Positions 26,501 to 34,778 of a DNA stretch of 64,000 bases are shown in pieces. A program made the position numbers and the translations under genes. Each line of letters starts with the position of its first letter. Position 1 is the stretch's first letter. The notes under the pieces were generated by a model. That model was not told the DNA's origin and ran no database searches. It was given only the letters and a program-made list of their open reading frames with translations. This DNA is from Geobacter sp. (GTDB taxonomy: Bacteria; Desulfobacterota; Desulfuromonadia; Geobacterales; DSM-12255), in assembly GCA_009684525.1 (NCBI GenBank), contig WKKR01000002.1, forward strand, positions 992,001-1,056,000, written 5' to 3'.

Positions 26501-26820
26501 CAGATGATCTTAGTCTTCTGCCGAGAGACATTGCTTTTTTGTCTTTTGACTTATCGATACCAATGGGGACTGATGTGAAAGAATTTGAAGGAACTGTTGG
26601 CTGGAATGAGAAAAACGATATTGATTTTTTGGAAAAAAATACCATTCGATTTATTGCTGCTAATGGGAAAATGCTGTTACCGGTAGACGTGAGCCCGCGC
26701 TGGATGCTTGGGAATAGATTACATCAGATAAAGGTTGAAATAGATGTCAAAGGGATGAGTGCCAACAAGATACAAATTTCCAATATTAATTTGTATAAGC
26801 GAAATGCTAATCAGATTTAG
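23503..26820 (+). CDS. Very large AT-rich membrane protein, GT-C-like
   Basis: 1105 aa. Residues about 1-680 contain many hydrophobic helices. An unusually conserved-looking loop reads ARDDYHMGEWYLPWQQLIQF followed by GELPFVDLNYPHGFVHLL (about 347-384); paired acidic residues plus 'G.LP..D....HG' are typical of uncharacterised GT-C-like membrane proteins of surface-glycan loci. The last 400 or so residues are mostly soluble. It could be a glycosyltransferase using a lipid-linked sugar, or a polymerase. No recognised domain name can be given with certainty. Confidence 0.6.
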   Translation: MRLNICFIFEYLIKRLSILSILGPYVIITSLLFSSLLSLSLLISRFQLKINQTYTDFIVGSIAWSDASKTIEYYAYIIFILVFTSNIFFVAYVFRRLTDKLCNTNSVDAINSVFILPIGCFVLWFGNYMVSSHSRTDYLAMTLVVYAGVMFTLMNLIKYRKQLDRDSVICVTGLVVAFLIMVPLIGISFFMVIARALTLYDIKIMSSICGLISSNTAIVLLSLLFAAAVVIQLMFITNISLNCFKVSLTKAIVIMQYPLPLLIFVLIPPVWKANGSLMYGYNASGFLLFCLVVYVLISWRAIFNKFRKIKLSNKWSDAWPSDVLDSLAVIAVLVSMRMPAIGVQYARDDYHMGEWYLPWQQLIQFGELPFVDLNYPHGFVHLLHGMFSWAFFDGSAASFIPADSILFATAIGLTYIAFSGVIGPIYAFIVLVTFPFPTNYHNFWFISPLLLFLINKRMLLNPFKWLLVWYVGSILLILYAMSTGVPFAIASFPVACFMFYQAWQLNRYKLLYSILIFMIISLIACIVTPFASVIYYLLVYLRDNSSVNSVANGISWLASIGTGISSGKGIFSDGIIWEIMRVGWILVAVLILYLMLREFSNGVGGASTQKVICFFILFGFLMILSIYSLGRIDEGFSRTGAVTVFIVSLTLPLYISLYQYVHNKTNLWIICLLFGAVGNGLVGRTLPNIINIANNPFTIVNLTDDQFQRLNSQQMLPRLGNVLLEENRLESLVRLKKHFDELLKPGVTFLDLSGHSAYYFYFNLPVIMQEAAFYNASSAKMQKRILSRIMSNPPMVVLIDGNINQHDGGSASLRANLIYRYFCLNYLPLKRGEYIFLVKPDYAREFPFWGCSDEIFAEVQEICTTAKRGIINKRLISIKVLGNELINDISHGDYLVFRGKYKGKIIEITNRAIVVELDKSLTDIVYGVQKVKVQRSVSLTARMPRTRENELILLDKSFKIDSLLKIPIAWGRSWYSLSSKLEQVYHSDHNNPGQKIIINTDDLSLLPRDIAFLSFDLSIPMGTDVKEFEGTVGWNEKNDIDFLEKNTIRFIAANGKMLLPVDVSPRWMLGNRLHQIKVEIDVKGMSANKIQISNINLYKRNANQI

Positions 26821-26847
26821 TCATTTCATGTCGTTGAGTAGGGAGCT

Positions 26848-27945
26848 ATGAAGTACTCTAGTGGATTGGATGGACTTAGGGGGATATCGGTTGTATTCGT
26901 GATTCTTTATCATTACGGATATCTTCGATTTGGTTGGATCGGGGTCCAGATGTTTTTTGTTTTGTCGGGATATCTTATTACAAATATATTATTGGAAGAC
27001 AAAAAGTCTGATCATTATTATTATAATTTCTATTCAAAGCGAATATTGAGGATATTTCCGCTCTATTTTTTTTATATCATGTTGTTGACGATATTATTTG
27101 CTGTTGTCCGACAACCCGATGATTATGAGGGTAATATTAAATGGCTGATTACTTTTACATACAATATAAAAAGAATGTTCTTCGGTGAAGGTGTCTCGTT
27201 ATTTTTCACTCATTTTTGGTCATTATCTGTAGAAGAACAATTTTATTTATTTTGGCCATTTATTGTCTATAAATTCTCAGAGCTACGGTTGAAATGTATA
27301 CTAGTTTTATTGTTGGTAGGTGTCCCTGGTCTTCGTTATTTGCTGGTTGAAATTGCATCAATATGGAATAATGACAGTTGGTGGTTAGGAAGTCTAGTAT
27401 ATAATTCAACATTTTGCCAAATGGATGCATTTGCTGTAGGTGCAATAATTGCTACAATTGGTGTAAATAACATACATATAAGAATAAAAAATATCGCGTA
27501 TTTGACATTAGCATTTTTAATTACAGGATTGACTATTGCGTATTGCATTAATGGGTCAAGTGTAATCTATTCGTTTTCAGAAAAAACGCAATATTTAAAA
27601 CCAGAGTACCTGGTAGAGAACGGGTATATGCATGTTTGGTTTTATTCAGCAATCAATTTATTAACTGGATTCATGATAATGGAAACATTGACTAATTCTA
27701 GAACAATCATTGATAATAAGATCATGGTTTATATTGGTAAAATATCATATGGGGTTTATGTATATCATTTACCTTTGTTGTGGCTGGTTAAAAGGTATGT
27801 TGACTTTAATACAATTAAATTCAACATAATTGGAAGTTTATTATTTGTTTTATATTTTGTTGTTGTGATCGGAATTTCGGCCTTAAGTTACCACTTTTTA
27901 GAATATCGCTTTCTTAAACTGAAGAAGATAATTGTTAAGGCTTGA
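26848..27945 (+). CDS. Acyltransferase 3 family membrane protein (OafA-like)
   Basis: 365 aa with about ten helices. The family start LDGLRGISVVFVILYHYG includes the conserved Arg11 and His22; further motifs are FVLSGYLIT, FYSKRILRIFPLYF and HFWSLSVEEQFYLFWP. These proteins transfer acetyl or similar groups to sugars of surface polysaccharides. There is no C-terminal SGNH domain. It sits within the island and overlaps the reading space of wzt at the 3' end. Confidence 0.88.
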   Translation: MKYSSGLDGLRGISVVFVILYHYGYLRFGWIGVQMFFVLSGYLITNILLEDKKSDHYYYNFYSKRILRIFPLYFFYIMLLTILFAVVRQPDDYEGNIKWLITFTYNIKRMFFGEGVSLFFTHFWSLSVEEQFYLFWPFIVYKFSELRLKCILVLLLVGVPGLRYLLVEIASIWNNDSWWLGSLVYNSTFCQMDAFAVGAIIATIGVNNIHIRIKNIAYLTLAFLITGLTIAYCINGSSVIYSFSEKTQYLKPEYLVENGYMHVWFYSAINLLTGFMIMETLTNSRTIIDNKIMVYIGKISYGVYVYHLPLLWLVKRYVDFNTIKFNIIGSLLFVLYFVVVIGISALSYHFLEYRFLKLKKIIVKA

Positions 27946-27952
27946 TACGCTT

Positions 27953-29230
27953 ATGTCATTACAGCATATTGTAATAGAAGCAAAAAATCTTACGAAGGTC
28001 TACAAGCTTTATAATTCACCTGTAGATCGTTTGAAAGAGTCTTTACATCCTCTACGCCGGCAGTACCATCACGAATATTTTGCTCTAAACAATATAAGTT
28101 TTGAGATTAAGCAGGGGGAATCCGTAGGTGTTATTGGCAGAAATGGTTCCGGGAAGTCTACCCTTCTGAAAATTCTTACAGGAGTGCTGACCCCAACCAG
28201 TGGCGCCGTAGCGGTCAATGGTAAGGTTTCTGCCTTGCTTGAACTCGGTGCTGGGTTTAATCCGGAGCTTACGGGTTTAGAGAATGTATATTTCAATGGT
28301 ATGCTCATGGGGTACACGCGTGAGGAGATGGATGCGCGACTCAGTGATATCCTGTCGTTTGCTGATATTGGAGAATTTGTTTATCAGCCAGTCAAAACTT
28401 ACAGCAGTGGCATGTTTGTGAGGCTGGCTTTTGCTTTAGCAGTGAATGTGGACCCCGATATTCTAATTATTGATGAAGCGCTCGCTGTCGGTGATATCAT
28501 GTTTCAAAGCAAGTGCATGGATCGTATCAATCAGATGACTAAAGGTGGAGTAACTACTTTGTTCGTTACTCATGATATGAACTCCGTTAATACATTATGT
28601 GACCGTGCGATCATGCTTGATTCAGGTCAAATTTACAGTCAAGGCAAACCACAAATGATTACCTTGCAGTATTATCAACTAATGCGTGAAAAAGAGCAGT
28701 CTGCGAAATTTGCCGATACGAAAGAAGATGCTGATAAAAAATATCTAGAGATGAAAAATAGCATAAAGGATAAATGCAGCTCTATCGATTATCAATATGG
28801 TACCGGTGCTGCAAAAATACTTAATTATATTATACTTAACTCGGCAGACCAAGAAACTGTGAGCATTGAGAGTGGTGAGACTTTCAAATTAAGGCTTATG
28901 GTAGAATTTTATGAGCAAGTCGATAACCCTTGTTTCGGTTTTGCGATCAGTAATATTGTAGGCCAGAACCTTCTTGTTGCGCATAGTTTCTTTGACAGTG
29001 ACGAACAATTCGGACCAAGAAATCGAGGAGAAGTTGTTCATGTAGAGTTACTGGCAGGCATGTTGCTTAATCCTGGTCACTATCTATTATCGTTTGGGGT
29101 TGCAGACCATGCAACCTCGCAGGATTTCACAAATCTTGATACCAGAAAAAATGTCTGCACTTTACATGTTTGGGGTAAGGAACAATCACAGGGAATCATT
29201 TATCATCAGCCTAAAATAAGAATTTTATGA
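27953..29230 (+). CDS. wzt: Polysaccharide ABC exporter, ATPase with glycan-binding tail (Wzt type)
   Basis: 425 aa from ATG 27953 (a TTG at 27932 is also possible and would overlap the acyltransferase). Walker A GRNGSGKST (62-70), signature SSGM (151-154) and Walker B LIIDEALAVGD (171-181). After about residue 255 comes a Wzt C-terminal beta domain (ESGETFKLRLMVEFYEQVDNPCFGFAISN), which in O9a-type systems reads the capped glycan end. It should pair with Wzm at 18764. The pair is separated by 8.4 kb and differs in base composition. Confidence 0.92.
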   Translation: MSLQHIVIEAKNLTKVYKLYNSPVDRLKESLHPLRRQYHHEYFALNNISFEIKQGESVGVIGRNGSGKSTLLKILTGVLTPTSGAVAVNGKVSALLELGAGFNPELTGLENVYFNGMLMGYTREEMDARLSDILSFADIGEFVYQPVKTYSSGMFVRLAFALAVNVDPDILIIDEALAVGDIMFQSKCMDRINQMTKGGVTTLFVTHDMNSVNTLCDRAIMLDSGQIYSQGKPQMITLQYYQLMREKEQSAKFADTKEDADKKYLEMKNSIKDKCSSIDYQYGTGAAKILNYIILNSADQETVSIESGETFKLRLMVEFYEQVDNPCFGFAISNIVGQNLLVAHSFFDSDEQFGPRNRGEVVHVELLAGMLLNPGHYLLSFGVADHATSQDFTNLDTRKNVCTLHVWGKEQSQGIIYHQPKIRIL

Positions 29231-29240
29231 TCTCGCAACC

Positions 29241-29849
29241 ATGAGAGAAATATTCAATATAGAGCTTCAGCAAATATTCAACCGTAATATGCCTATTGTT
29301 ATAGAACTTGGATGTGGCAGAAATAAAACCCCAGGCCGTATAGGGATAGACCGGCTTAATATGCCCGGTGTTGATATTGTGGCTGATATTGAGCAGGGGT
29401 TACCATTTTTCCCCGACAACTCGGTTGACGAAATTCATTCAAGAAGTTTCTTTGAGCATGTGGAGAACCTTGAAGGGTTGATGCGTGAGATCGTTCGTGT
29501 TCTCAAGCCTGACGGGACCTGCCATCTTTTTGTACCCCATTTTTCCAACCCATATTACTATTCCGATTACACGCACAACAAGTTTATGGGGCTCTATACC
29601 TTTTATTACTTTGTCGATGACATATATCAGTTACGGAGAAAAGTGCCAAATTTTTACACCGACATAAGGATTAGAGTAGTCTCTCAAAAGCTGGTTATTG
29701 CTAATCCATTTAAGCGTCTGAGCTTGTTTAAGAAGCCTCTGGAAGTGATCTTTAACTGCAATAGCATGTTCCAAGAATTTTACGAGGCAAATCTTTGTTG
29801 GATCTGTCCTTGTTACGGGCTTGACCTGGTTTTTAAGGCTGACAAATAA
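29241..29849 (+). CDS. SAM-dependent methyltransferase, class I
   Basis: 202 aa. SAM motif I is VIELGCGRNKTPGRIGID (about 20-37); motif II/III is seen in VDEIHSRSFFEHVENLEGLMREI and VLKPDGTCHLFVPHF. The SAM fold matches methyltransferase 11-type proteins in glycan clusters. In Wzt-dependent systems a methyltransferase can cap the glycan chain and stop elongation; its place directly behind wzt makes that an attractive but unproven idea. The start ATG has no strong ribosome site. Confidence 0.8.
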   Translation: MREIFNIELQQIFNRNMPIVIELGCGRNKTPGRIGIDRLNMPGVDIVADIEQGLPFFPDNSVDEIHSRSFFEHVENLEGLMREIVRVLKPDGTCHLFVPHFSNPYYYSDYTHNKFMGLYTFYYFVDDIYQLRRKVPNFYTDIRIRVVSQKLVIANPFKRLSLFKKPLEVIFNCNSMFQEFYEANLCWICPCYGLDLVFKADK

Positions 29850-29850
29850 G

Positions 29851-30870
29851 ATGCTTTCTATTCTCAAGACATTTTTCGGCAAAGCAACAACTAAGGGTGC
29901 AATTCCTGCGGTGGGAGAAGCCGTTCCTAATGTCGGCTGGATTCTTCTTGGCGATATCAATACCGGCAGTTCAAGAATCCATGGAATAAACATCCATAAT
30001 TTCCTTTTGAAAAGAGGGATCGCTTCCACCATATTCCAGACCAACCCTTCTATGAAGCACTTCCTGACTTTGACAACGGCAGAACGGGACAATTTGCTTG
30101 ATTCGGGAATTACCGTTCTTATTTTTCAGAAAGTGTACGGGAAAGAAGCTGTTTTTTTGGCTGAAGCTGCAAAGAAAAGAGGAATTAAGACAGTATTCCT
30201 TGTTTCAGATATTCTTGATAAAGAGATGGATCAAATGGTTAAGGCAGTTGATTACCTGGTGGTGACATCAGGGTTTTTGCGGACGCATTATTGTGGGAAA
30301 TATGGGATAATGCCTATAGCTATTGACGATGCTCTGGAGATCGATGAAGATATAGTTAAAGTGCATGAAAAGACTGATACTATCCAACTTGTATGGGTAG
30401 GGCACGAGTTTAATTGGAAAACTCTGGATATAGTTCATGAAGCGCTACGGCAGCTTGATGACCCTCGCTATTCGTTAAAGACCATATCAAACCACCCTGC
30501 CGCTGATGTGGCATGGGATCTCAAAACAGTTCACAGTGAAATACTTTCAGGTGATGTCGTTGTTATTCCCACCATTGATAACATTTGCTGGAAGGTAAAA
30601 TCAAACAACAGGCTCACCATGTGCATGGCTCTTGGAATGCCTGTTATTGCCTCAGAAATGCCGGCATATGAGAAGATCATCAAAAACGGGCACAATGGGT
30701 TCATGGCCAGGACTATTGATGATTGGGTAAGGTACTTGGTTGATTTGAAGGACGTAGGGCTTCGTGAAAAAATCGGTGCCGAGGCCCGCAGGACCGTGAT
30801 CCCTCGCTATTCTATCGACGTCATAGGTGAAGAATGGATTTTAAAGCTCAGTAGTATGGTGAACTCCTGA
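29851..30870 (+). CDS. Glycosyltransferase, GT-B/family 4-like
   Basis: 339 aa. Opening after a short basic start is NVGWILLGDINTGSSRIHGINIH; the C-terminal half shows IQLVWVGHEFNWKTLDIVHEAL, KVKSNNRLTMCMALGMPVIASEMPAYEKIIKNGHNGF, the typical donor-site pattern of GT4 enzymes. ATG 29851 follows the previous stop directly and is preferred over TTG 29821 inside the previous gene. It overlaps the next gene by one base (TGATG). Confidence 0.75.
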   Translation: MLSILKTFFGKATTKGAIPAVGEAVPNVGWILLGDINTGSSRIHGINIHNFLLKRGIASTIFQTNPSMKHFLTLTTAERDNLLDSGITVLIFQKVYGKEAVFLAEAAKKRGIKTVFLVSDILDKEMDQMVKAVDYLVVTSGFLRTHYCGKYGIMPIAIDDALEIDEDIVKVHEKTDTIQLVWVGHEFNWKTLDIVHEALRQLDDPRYSLKTISNHPAADVAWDLKTVHSEILSGDVVVIPTIDNICWKVKSNNRLTMCMALGMPVIASEMPAYEKIIKNGHNGFMARTIDDWVRYLVDLKDVGLREKIGAEARRTVIPRYSIDVIGEEWILKLSSMVNS

Positions 30871-31874
30871 TGGTTTTCAGCAAAAAATTCCTTCAATACA
30901 AACTGCGGCAGAATTTTTTTGCCAAGCTTTTTTACATGGCTTTCCCTGATAGATATGTGAACCATTACAGGCAGATAAAGACCATGTATCTGGAGCTCTC
31001 TTCAAGATGCAACCTCAAATGTACATTTTGCTTCCAGCAGTATAAGCCGGAAAATACTTGTAACATGCCGGTAAATTGTGCTTTGGCGTATTTGGGAAAA
31101 TTACCTGCGTCGGTAACAAATCTTATACTGCATTTTTCAGGCGAATCATTTTTGAACCCGGATCTCCCTGTGATTTTAAAGTCGATAGCTGGGAAAAACA
31201 TTCATACTCATCTTTGTTCTAATGGTACTTTGCCGGGAACACAGTATATTGATGCTCTGAATGCCGGTCTGAATCATTTGATATTTGCTCTTGACGGGAC
31301 GTCACAGGAGTCCCATGGCAGGCACAGAATTGGAAGCGATTTCAGCAAGATTCTCAATACGTTGAAAGAAGTAGTGGGTAATAAGCCCCCAGGAGTTAGC
31401 GTGGGAGTTCAGTGTGTAGTAACCAAGTACAATGAAAATGAGATTGAAGAGATGAAAACAATCTTGAGAGGAGTCAATGCTGATTTTCTTTATCTGAAGA
31501 CGTTGTCTCTTGATATAGCTTCAAGTGAAAAGCTTAACAAACTGAGATATGAAAACGCATTAAGCTATCTTCCTGTAAATAACGAGTATTCAAGATACAA
31601 AAGAAATAGAAAAAACTTAAAGCTTAAAATGCCAATTATAGTATGTCCTTACGTTTATGAGCCGGTAGTTTGTGCAGATGGTGAAGTTGCTCTTTGCTGT
31701 ATTGATATAGAAAGAAAGGTTAAGATCGGCAATATCAAGGACTATAATTCATTTGCAGAACTGTGGAACACCAAACATTATCGGGAGATACGTAAGCAGG
31801 TTTTGCACAAGAAATTAGCTCTGTGTCAGAGATGTAATATGACGATGATGGGTATTTCTTGTCCTAGCCTTTGA
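30870..31874 (+). CDS. Radical SAM/SPASM protein of the polysaccharide locus
   Basis: 334 aa. The radical SAM cluster is C47-NLK-C51-TF-C54. SAM-contact strands follow (HFSGESFLNPDLPVIL, HLCSNGT). The C-terminus has a SPASM-like cysteine set: CPYVYEPVVCADGEVALCC and LCQRCNMTMMGISCPS. Such enzymes bind extra iron-sulphur clusters and modify peptides or small molecules. Here the neighbours are all glycan genes, so a sugar or carrier-linked substrate is possible. It shares a TGATG junction with the upstream glycosyltransferase gene, so coupled translation is likely. Confidence 0.85.
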   Translation: MVFSKKFLQYKLRQNFFAKLFYMAFPDRYVNHYRQIKTMYLELSSRCNLKCTFCFQQYKPENTCNMPVNCALAYLGKLPASVTNLILHFSGESFLNPDLPVILKSIAGKNIHTHLCSNGTLPGTQYIDALNAGLNHLIFALDGTSQESHGRHRIGSDFSKILNTLKEVVGNKPPGVSVGVQCVVTKYNENEIEEMKTILRGVNADFLYLKTLSLDIASSEKLNKLRYENALSYLPVNNEYSRYKRNRKNLKLKMPIIVCPYVYEPVVCADGEVALCCIDIERKVKIGNIKDYNSFAELWNTKHYREIRKQVLHKKLALCQRCNMTMMGISCPSL

Positions 31875-31934
31875 TGTCTAGTCGGGTGCAAAATATTAGA
31901 CTGAATATTCATATTACAGAGGATTGATTATTCC

Positions 31935-32996
31935 ATGTTGGCATTACGTGACATTTTGTTTACCAAATTAGGGTTACATTATGTCCCGCGAAAAAGATTG
32001 AGATTTGGCAAGGTTAATAGGCTGATTGTCAGTACGTGTATTGAGCACATAAGCGGTCCAGAAAGCATAGCATGTAGTGATGATGAGCTTATTGTTGTGT
32101 GTGTAGTGCGAAACGGTGCGTATTATGTTAAATCGTTCATAGATTATTATACCGATATTGGTGTAAAGCACATTGTATTACTTGATAATAACTCTGTTGA
32201 CAATACTGTAGCAATTGCCAGAAAGTATGACAATGTTACCATATTGAAGACCAAGTTACCCTACAGGACATACGCTCACGGATTTAAGGCATATCTCCTT
32301 AATAGGTTTTCTCGGAATACCTGGTGCTTATGCGTTGATATCGACGAGTTTTTTGATTATCCTCATTCTGACCGTCTTTCTATAAATATGTTCTTGAAGT
32401 ATCTTAACGGCAACTCATGTAATGCTGTAATGGCGCAAATGCTCGATATGTTTTCAGGTCAGCCATTGTTTGATCCTCCGTCTGGACAGAAGTTTGCCAG
32501 GAGCGATTATAGGTATTACGATATATCAGCAATTAAGAAGGATATGATTAGTGACAATATTGCCGGGCTCAAGATTCCTGTTCATTATAACGGGGTGAGG
32601 CAGCAAGTGTTTGATCTTGACGTAATATGTTTATCTAAAATGTGCTTGCTGAAGCGAGATGGACGTCTAGATACGGACACCTTTAATTCGCATTTTGTGG
32701 AAAAAGGTTACCAGCTGGCAGATGTTACCTGTTTGTTGTACCATTATAAATTCACAGATGAATTTTCAGAAATAGTAAAAAATGCACTTATAGAGCAAAA
32801 TTACTGGCAGAACTCAAAAGAATATCTTGCCTATCATAAAATCAGCACTGGAAATCCTGGCAAAAGCTTAAAGCAATTATCGAATAAGCCTGTTGAATTG
32901 CGAAACATATCTGAACTTATGCAGTCAGGGTTTATTGTGACATCCGAAAAATACGATGAGTATTCACGTTGCGTTGTAAGTCAATTGGATAGATGA
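31935..32996 (+). CDS. Glycosyltransferase, GT2-related (Glyco_tranf_2_4 type)
   Basis: 353 aa. Core reads ELIVVCVVRNGAYYVKSFIDYYTDIGV, LLDNNSVDNT and the metal/catalytic strand CLCVDIDEFFDYP, typical of GT2/GT92-like enzymes acting on surface glycans. It ends with a four-base ATGA overlap into the next glycosyltransferase. The start ATG follows CAGAGGATTG. Sugar unknown. Confidence 0.78.
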   Translation: MLALRDILFTKLGLHYVPRKRLRFGKVNRLIVSTCIEHISGPESIACSDDELIVVCVVRNGAYYVKSFIDYYTDIGVKHIVLLDNNSVDNTVAIARKYDNVTILKTKLPYRTYAHGFKAYLLNRFSRNTWCLCVDIDEFFDYPHSDRLSINMFLKYLNGNSCNAVMAQMLDMFSGQPLFDPPSGQKFARSDYRYYDISAIKKDMISDNIAGLKIPVHYNGVRQQVFDLDVICLSKMCLLKRDGRLDTDTFNSHFVEKGYQLADVTCLLYHYKFTDEFSEIVKNALIEQNYWQNSKEYLAYHKISTGNPGKSLKQLSNKPVELRNISELMQSGFIVTSEKYDEYSRCVVSQLDR

Positions 32997-34216
32997 TGAA
33001 CGGGGTCAGCCTAGTTATTTGCTGTTATAACAGCGCAGATAAATTGCCTCCAACAATCCAGCATATAATTGATATGCGGGTTTCCGATGGTATTCCTTGG
33101 GAGCTTATCATTGTTGACAACGCTTCCACTGATGGCACTTCTGAAATCGCTGCCAAACTAGTTTCCTCTCATCTGAAAGACGTGACAAGAATTGTTGTCG
33201 AAAATCAGCTTGGCCTCAGGAACGCTCGGCTAAAAGGTTTCGAGGAATCACGATATGAGTATATCTGTTTCATAGATGACGATAACTGGGTTTGCCCCGA
33301 ATGGGTCAATATCGTCTACGAAATCATGTCTGGGCATCCAGAAGTCGGTGCTTGCGGCGGTAAAGGTTTCCCAAGCTTTGAGTCGCCCCCCCCTCCTTGG
33401 TTTGAACAGTTCCAGCAGTGTTACGCAGTCGGTCCACAGGGTGAATCGAGCGGATATGTCGATTCGAGAGGATTTCTCTGGGGAGCTGGATTGACTATCA
33501 GAAGTACAGCATGGCAAGAAATTGTCGAGAACGGATTTTCTTTTTCACTTTCAGGGAGGCATGGAACAAACCTCAGCTCTGGTGAGGATTCCGAAATTTG
33601 CCTTGCGCTTTTGTGTTACAGGTGGCGCCTATGGTATGATGATAGACTATTATATTATCATTACCTACCATCATTCAGGCTTACTTCGGACTATCTGAAA
33701 AAGCTGACTAGAGGTTTTGGTGCCTCAGAAGTTGTTTTGAGCTCGTACAGGGAATTTATAAATTCAGATGTGTCAATAGCGCCGAATTTCACCAATATTT
33801 GGATGAAAGATTCTAAGGCGATCATATGGCATTATAAGCGCAAGTACATTAGATTGGGGCATAAACTTGTTAGTAACGATACATCAAGTGAATTGATAGC
33901 ATCTTATGTCCAATTTGAAAAGTTTTGGACAATCATAAAATTGCGCAATAGATATGATGATATGAAAATTCAAATCTACAACTTTTATAAAAATTCCCCA
34001 TTATATAAGAAAAAATCGGAAGAGATTGGTTTGTTGAAAAATCATCAGATTCCAGGCGACCAGCCGATTGACTTTCTGTCGATTCATGAGAGGGATGCGT
34101 TAATCCAGCAACTTCAGAAACGAATTCATGCTTTGGAATCCTCCCTTTCCTGGCGACTCACCTTCCCGCTCAGAAAGTTGCTGGATATTGTGAAATCGGT
34201 GAGTCGGAAACCCTGA
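32993..34216 (+). CDS. Family 2 glycosyltransferase with SWRLT C-terminal tail
   Basis: 407 aa. GT2 motifs: VSLVICCYNSADKLPPTIQH, VDNASTDGTSEIA, FIDDDNWVCPEW. The C-terminus, after a helical stretch, reads SSLSWRLTFPLRKLLDIV, a tail also seen in the next glycosyltransferase (34779). The tail probably docks to membrane or partner. Start ATG overlaps the previous stop. Downstream is a decayed toxin-antitoxin remnant. Confidence 0.82.
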   Translation: MMNGVSLVICCYNSADKLPPTIQHIIDMRVSDGIPWELIIVDNASTDGTSEIAAKLVSSHLKDVTRIVVENQLGLRNARLKGFEESRYEYICFIDDDNWVCPEWVNIVYEIMSGHPEVGACGGKGFPSFESPPPPWFEQFQQCYAVGPQGESSGYVDSRGFLWGAGLTIRSTAWQEIVENGFSFSLSGRHGTNLSSGEDSEICLALLCYRWRLWYDDRLLYYHYLPSFRLTSDYLKKLTRGFGASEVVLSSYREFINSDVSIAPNFTNIWMKDSKAIIWHYKRKYIRLGHKLVSNDTSSELIASYVQFEKFWTIIKLRNRYDDMKIQIYNFYKNSPLYKKKSEEIGLLKNHQIPGDQPIDFLSIHERDALIQQLQKRIHALESSLSWRLTFPLRKLLDIVKSVSRKP

Positions 34217-34308
34217 CTCGAGAGGTGATCGCGAAGGTTGAAGCGATTGACAAAGCTGAATGTCTCGCCTAATGTTTCAGGTAGGAATGTGTTGTGGCGG
34301 TAAGAATT

Positions 34309-34480
34309 ATGTTGTCAACCGTTACTACCAAAGGCCAGATAACCATGCCGAAAGAGATTCGTGATATTTGTGGACGGTTATAACGCGGTCGTGATGAAAA
34401 AACGCGGCATCAACAGTCTTTACTCGTTTGATCGCAAGAAAATATTAAGATTGAAGAATCTGAAACGCAAAGAGCCGTGA
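34309..34480 (+). pseudogene. Deletion-fused remnant of an AbrB-type antitoxin and a PIN (VapC-type) toxin
   Basis: The first part (34309-34383) encodes MLSTVTTKGQITMPKEIRDI and then stops; this is the classic start of an AbrB/MazE-like antitoxin. Ten bases before that stop, in another frame, 34373-34480 encodes DGYNAVVMKKRGINSLYSFD followed by RKK and a basic end, like the C-terminus of a PIN-domain toxin (D at the fourth acidic position, then LYSFD). The middle, with the end of the antitoxin and most of the toxin, is missing. It is therefore a scar of a former toxin-antitoxin pair. Confidence 0.72.
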
Positions 34481-34778
34481 TGTATCGTGGCAATGCCTGA
34501 GCACTCCCAATCCTTGATGCAACCTGTCCGGCACCACAATCCTATTTGAAGCTAGTGCATGAAAGAAAACCTTCCCAGCGCGAGGTAAACCCGAATTCGA
34601 GCTTGGCTGGACCTTTGCATGGCGGAGTTCGTACGCAAGTGGTGAGGGGTGCGGTAAGAATTCATTCTGTCCACCTCGCGATTAGAGATCTCTTCAGTCA
34701 AGAAGTGGTACTCATTTGGCTCTTGTGCTGTTGAACTGACGAGTCTGGCTAGTGTCGAAGGCGGGAGTTTATCCGAGT
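34481..34778. other. Intergenic stretch after the toxin-antitoxin remnant
   Basis: No reliable gene. A 62-codon frame at 34546-34734 has no recognisable motif or ribosome site. GTG 34752 is a possible alternative start for the next gene. The base composition is less AT-rich than the left part of the island, so this may be a second recombination seam. Confidence 0.35.

Noticed and set aside
34546-34734. 62-codon open frame
   Set aside because: No ribosome site or motif, in a decayed intergenic region.
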